From the NCBI GenBank assembly GCA_002435985.1, contig DIXD01000004.1:150-7066 (forward strand): a stretch of DNA of 6,917 bases, written 5' to 3'. Made by a program: the position numbers and the translations under genes. This stretch comes from Spirochaetaceae bacterium UBA6089 (GTDB lineage Bacteria; Spirochaetota; Spirochaetia; Treponematales; Rectinemataceae). How positions within the stretch are numbered: the stretch's first letter is position 1; every line of letters begins with the position of its first letter. The notes under the pieces were generated by a model, which saw only the letters and a program-made list of their open reading frames with translations, did no database searches and was not told the origin of the DNA. Shown here one piece after another: positions 6,050-6,917 of the stretch.

Positions 6050-6184
6050 ACAAGGTAGGGCTCCACTTGGATTGGCATCACGAGGCTCGGCTCTACATGC
6101 CTCGGCACTACATGGTTTGACACCACATGCCTCGGCACCATGCGCCTCGACTCCACGATGCTCGGCGCAACGCGGCTCGGCGCT
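6050..6184. repeat. Degenerate 15-bp tandem repeat, nine units
   Basis: Nine contiguous 15-bp units start at 6050, 6065, 6080, 6095, 6110, 6125, 6140, 6155 and 6170. The consensus is ACRTGSCTCGGCNCY. A1, G10 and C12 are invariant, and C2, G5, T8 and C14 occur in eight of nine. The outer left units (6050, 6065) are the most diverged. The array fills most of the 226-bp gap between two convergent genes and lies outside both. Because the unit is a multiple of three, each strand can read as repeated pentapeptides: minus-strand units read like SAEPR/GAEAC, plus-strand units like ASALH. No enclosing gene with a start and ribosome site was seen. No terminator was found elsewhere in this gap. Confidence 0.85.
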
Positions 6185-6236
6185 GCATTCGACGAGTGCG
6201 CACGTCCGGCGGTCTTGTTCAGCCTCGGAAGGAAAC

Positions 6237-6878
6237 TCAGAACCCGAGTTCTTCTCCGACGATGATTACGGTAAAGTCACTGAGCGACGGTTTACGCCTG
6301 AGTATGTGATAAATTCTGCAAATTCTCGTGGGGAACGCGCAGTCGGCGCAATATCCCGAGCTCACGCAGGGGTTCGGTTTCTGAAGCCTGATGTTGTTGA
6401 GGGGCGCTGCATAGGCCTTCATCCGTTCGTAAGCCTCGTCGAGGTTTCTGACGACCTTGTTGATGCCCGCAACCACTACGTTCTTCTTTGGGCCGAAGCT
6501 GAGCGCCGCGACACGGTTGCCGTTGCCGTCAACATTGAAGAGGTAGCCTTCCATCGTGACTGCATTCGCGCTGGATATAAAGACGTCGCAGGTGAGCTGA
6601 GCGCGCATAATTTCCATTTTTTCTTCGGGGCTGAGGCCGGGCTTATTGTGATCAAGGATGATTGCACCTTTTGAAGCAGCTCGTTCCTGGATGTTCATGG
6701 ACTTTATGGTGGCCGAACCTCCGAAACCGACTTTGGCGCTGGGGTACACGAACCCGAGCACCTTGTCGACGGCAAATGCGGCAGAGGGCACATACAATGC
6801 GTCGAAACCATTCTTCTTTAGGGCGGCGACGACTTTCTGACCTCGCGCCTCGTATAACTTTGCGTGAAATTCGCTCAT
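6237..6878 (-). CDS. LUD-domain protein (DUF162, lactate-utilisation-type family), stand-alone
   Basis: This 213-residue protein has features typical of the LUD (DUF162) family: VGFGGSATIK (50-59), LDHNKPGLSPEEK (75-87), NVDGNGNRVAALSFGPKK (115-132), an AAPLN element (157-161) and the terminal IIVGEELGF. Four cysteines near the C-terminus (171, 177, 180, 187; pattern C-x5-C-x2-C-x6-C) could bind metal or an iron-sulfur cluster. The family includes LutC and LUD portions of LutB in lactate oxidation, but most single-domain members are uncharacterised, and no lutA or lutB lies in the window. A role in lactate use is therefore only a family label. The protein is cytosolic, with no signal peptide or membrane segment. 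GGGAGG (6891-6886) lies seven bases before the ATG and supports this start. The gene converges on the membrane phosphoesterase. Confidence 0.92.
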   Translation of the reverse strand: MSEFHAKLYEARGQKVVAALKKNGFDALYVPSAAFAVDKVLGFVYPSAKVGFGGSATIKSMNIQERAASKGAIILDHNKPGLSPEEKMEIMRAQLTCDVFISSANAVTMEGYLFNVDGNGNRVAALSFGPKKNVVVAGINKVVRNLDEAYERMKAYAAPLNNIRLQKPNPCVSSGYCADCAFPTRICRIYHILRRKPSLSDFTVIIVGEELGF

Positions 6879-6885
6879 CCTTCTG

Positions 6886-6902
6886 CCTCCCAGGACAGCA
6901 TA
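6886..6902 (-). promoter_or_regulatory. Shine-Dalgarno and possible -10 element of the LUD gene
   Basis: GGGAGG (minus strand, 6891-6886) is a good ribosome site for the ATG at 6878. TATGCT (6902-6897) matches four of six -10 positions, but transcription starting about seven bases downstream would begin within the Shine-Dalgarno, and the matching -35 would lie beyond the right edge. The ribosome site is well supported; the promoter call is not. Confidence 0.4.
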
Positions 6903-6917
6903 AACGAATTACTTGGA

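Noticed and set aside
6050..6184. CRISPR array
   Set aside because: Units are contiguous 15-bp repeats without spacers and are degenerate, so this is a minisatellite.
5832..6674. 280-codon plus-strand frame spanning the 15-bp repeat array
   Set aside because: It begins inside the phosphoesterase gene, crosses the repeat array and runs antisense through the LUD gene; the pentapeptide look comes only from the repeat unit being 15 bp.

Overview
The window holds five protein-coding genes and several well-supported non-coding elements. No rRNA, tRNA, CRISPR array, transposase or phage gene was seen. Base composition is moderately GC-rich (by eye, not counted), and coding density is ordinary for a bacterial chromosome. 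The gene set suggests a bacterium, most plausibly a spirochaete (Spirochaetota). The clues are a fused DAK2/DegV protein starting MKISYLDG, a stand-alone LUD-domain protein, and short intergenic minisatellites. This is an inference from family knowledge and has not been tested by a search.

Left part (1-2834, minus strand): plsY (2450-1791) is followed after 63 bp by a FakA-like fatty-acid kinase fused to a DegV (FakB-like) fatty-acid-binding domain. The fusion runs off the left edge. By family knowledge, FakA/FakB make acyl-phosphate from free fatty acid and PlsY transfers that acyl group to glycerol-3-phosphate. The two genes could therefore form a compact route from fatty acid to lysophosphatidate. 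Upstream of plsY, 2451-2834 is 384 bp without a credible gene. It is rich in hairpins and includes a strong intrinsic terminator for the next gene to the right.

Middle (2835-6010): two calcineurin-fold metallophosphoesterases are divergently transcribed from a 272-bp intergenic region. The minus-strand gene is a secreted UshA-type 5'-nucleotidase with a textbook Shine-Dalgarno site and a good candidate promoter. The plus-strand gene has three predicted membrane helices and a flexible Ala/Ser/Thr/Gly linker before an outward-facing phosphoesterase domain. Between them are three perfect tandem copies of an 11-bp sequence. That period matches the spacing of Pho-box-type activator sites, so phosphate control of the pair is a testable idea.

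Right part (6011-6917): a degenerate 15-bp x 9 tandem repeat (6050-6184) lies between the end of the membrane phosphoesterase and the convergent end of a minus-strand LUD-domain protein. That protein's start and Shine-Dalgarno site lie just inside the right edge.

The most interesting points are the FakA-DegV fusion beside plsY, where DegV occupies the place of FakA's FakB-docking domain; the 11-bp triple repeat between the two phosphatase genes; and the 15-bp array, which reads as pentapeptides on either strand.
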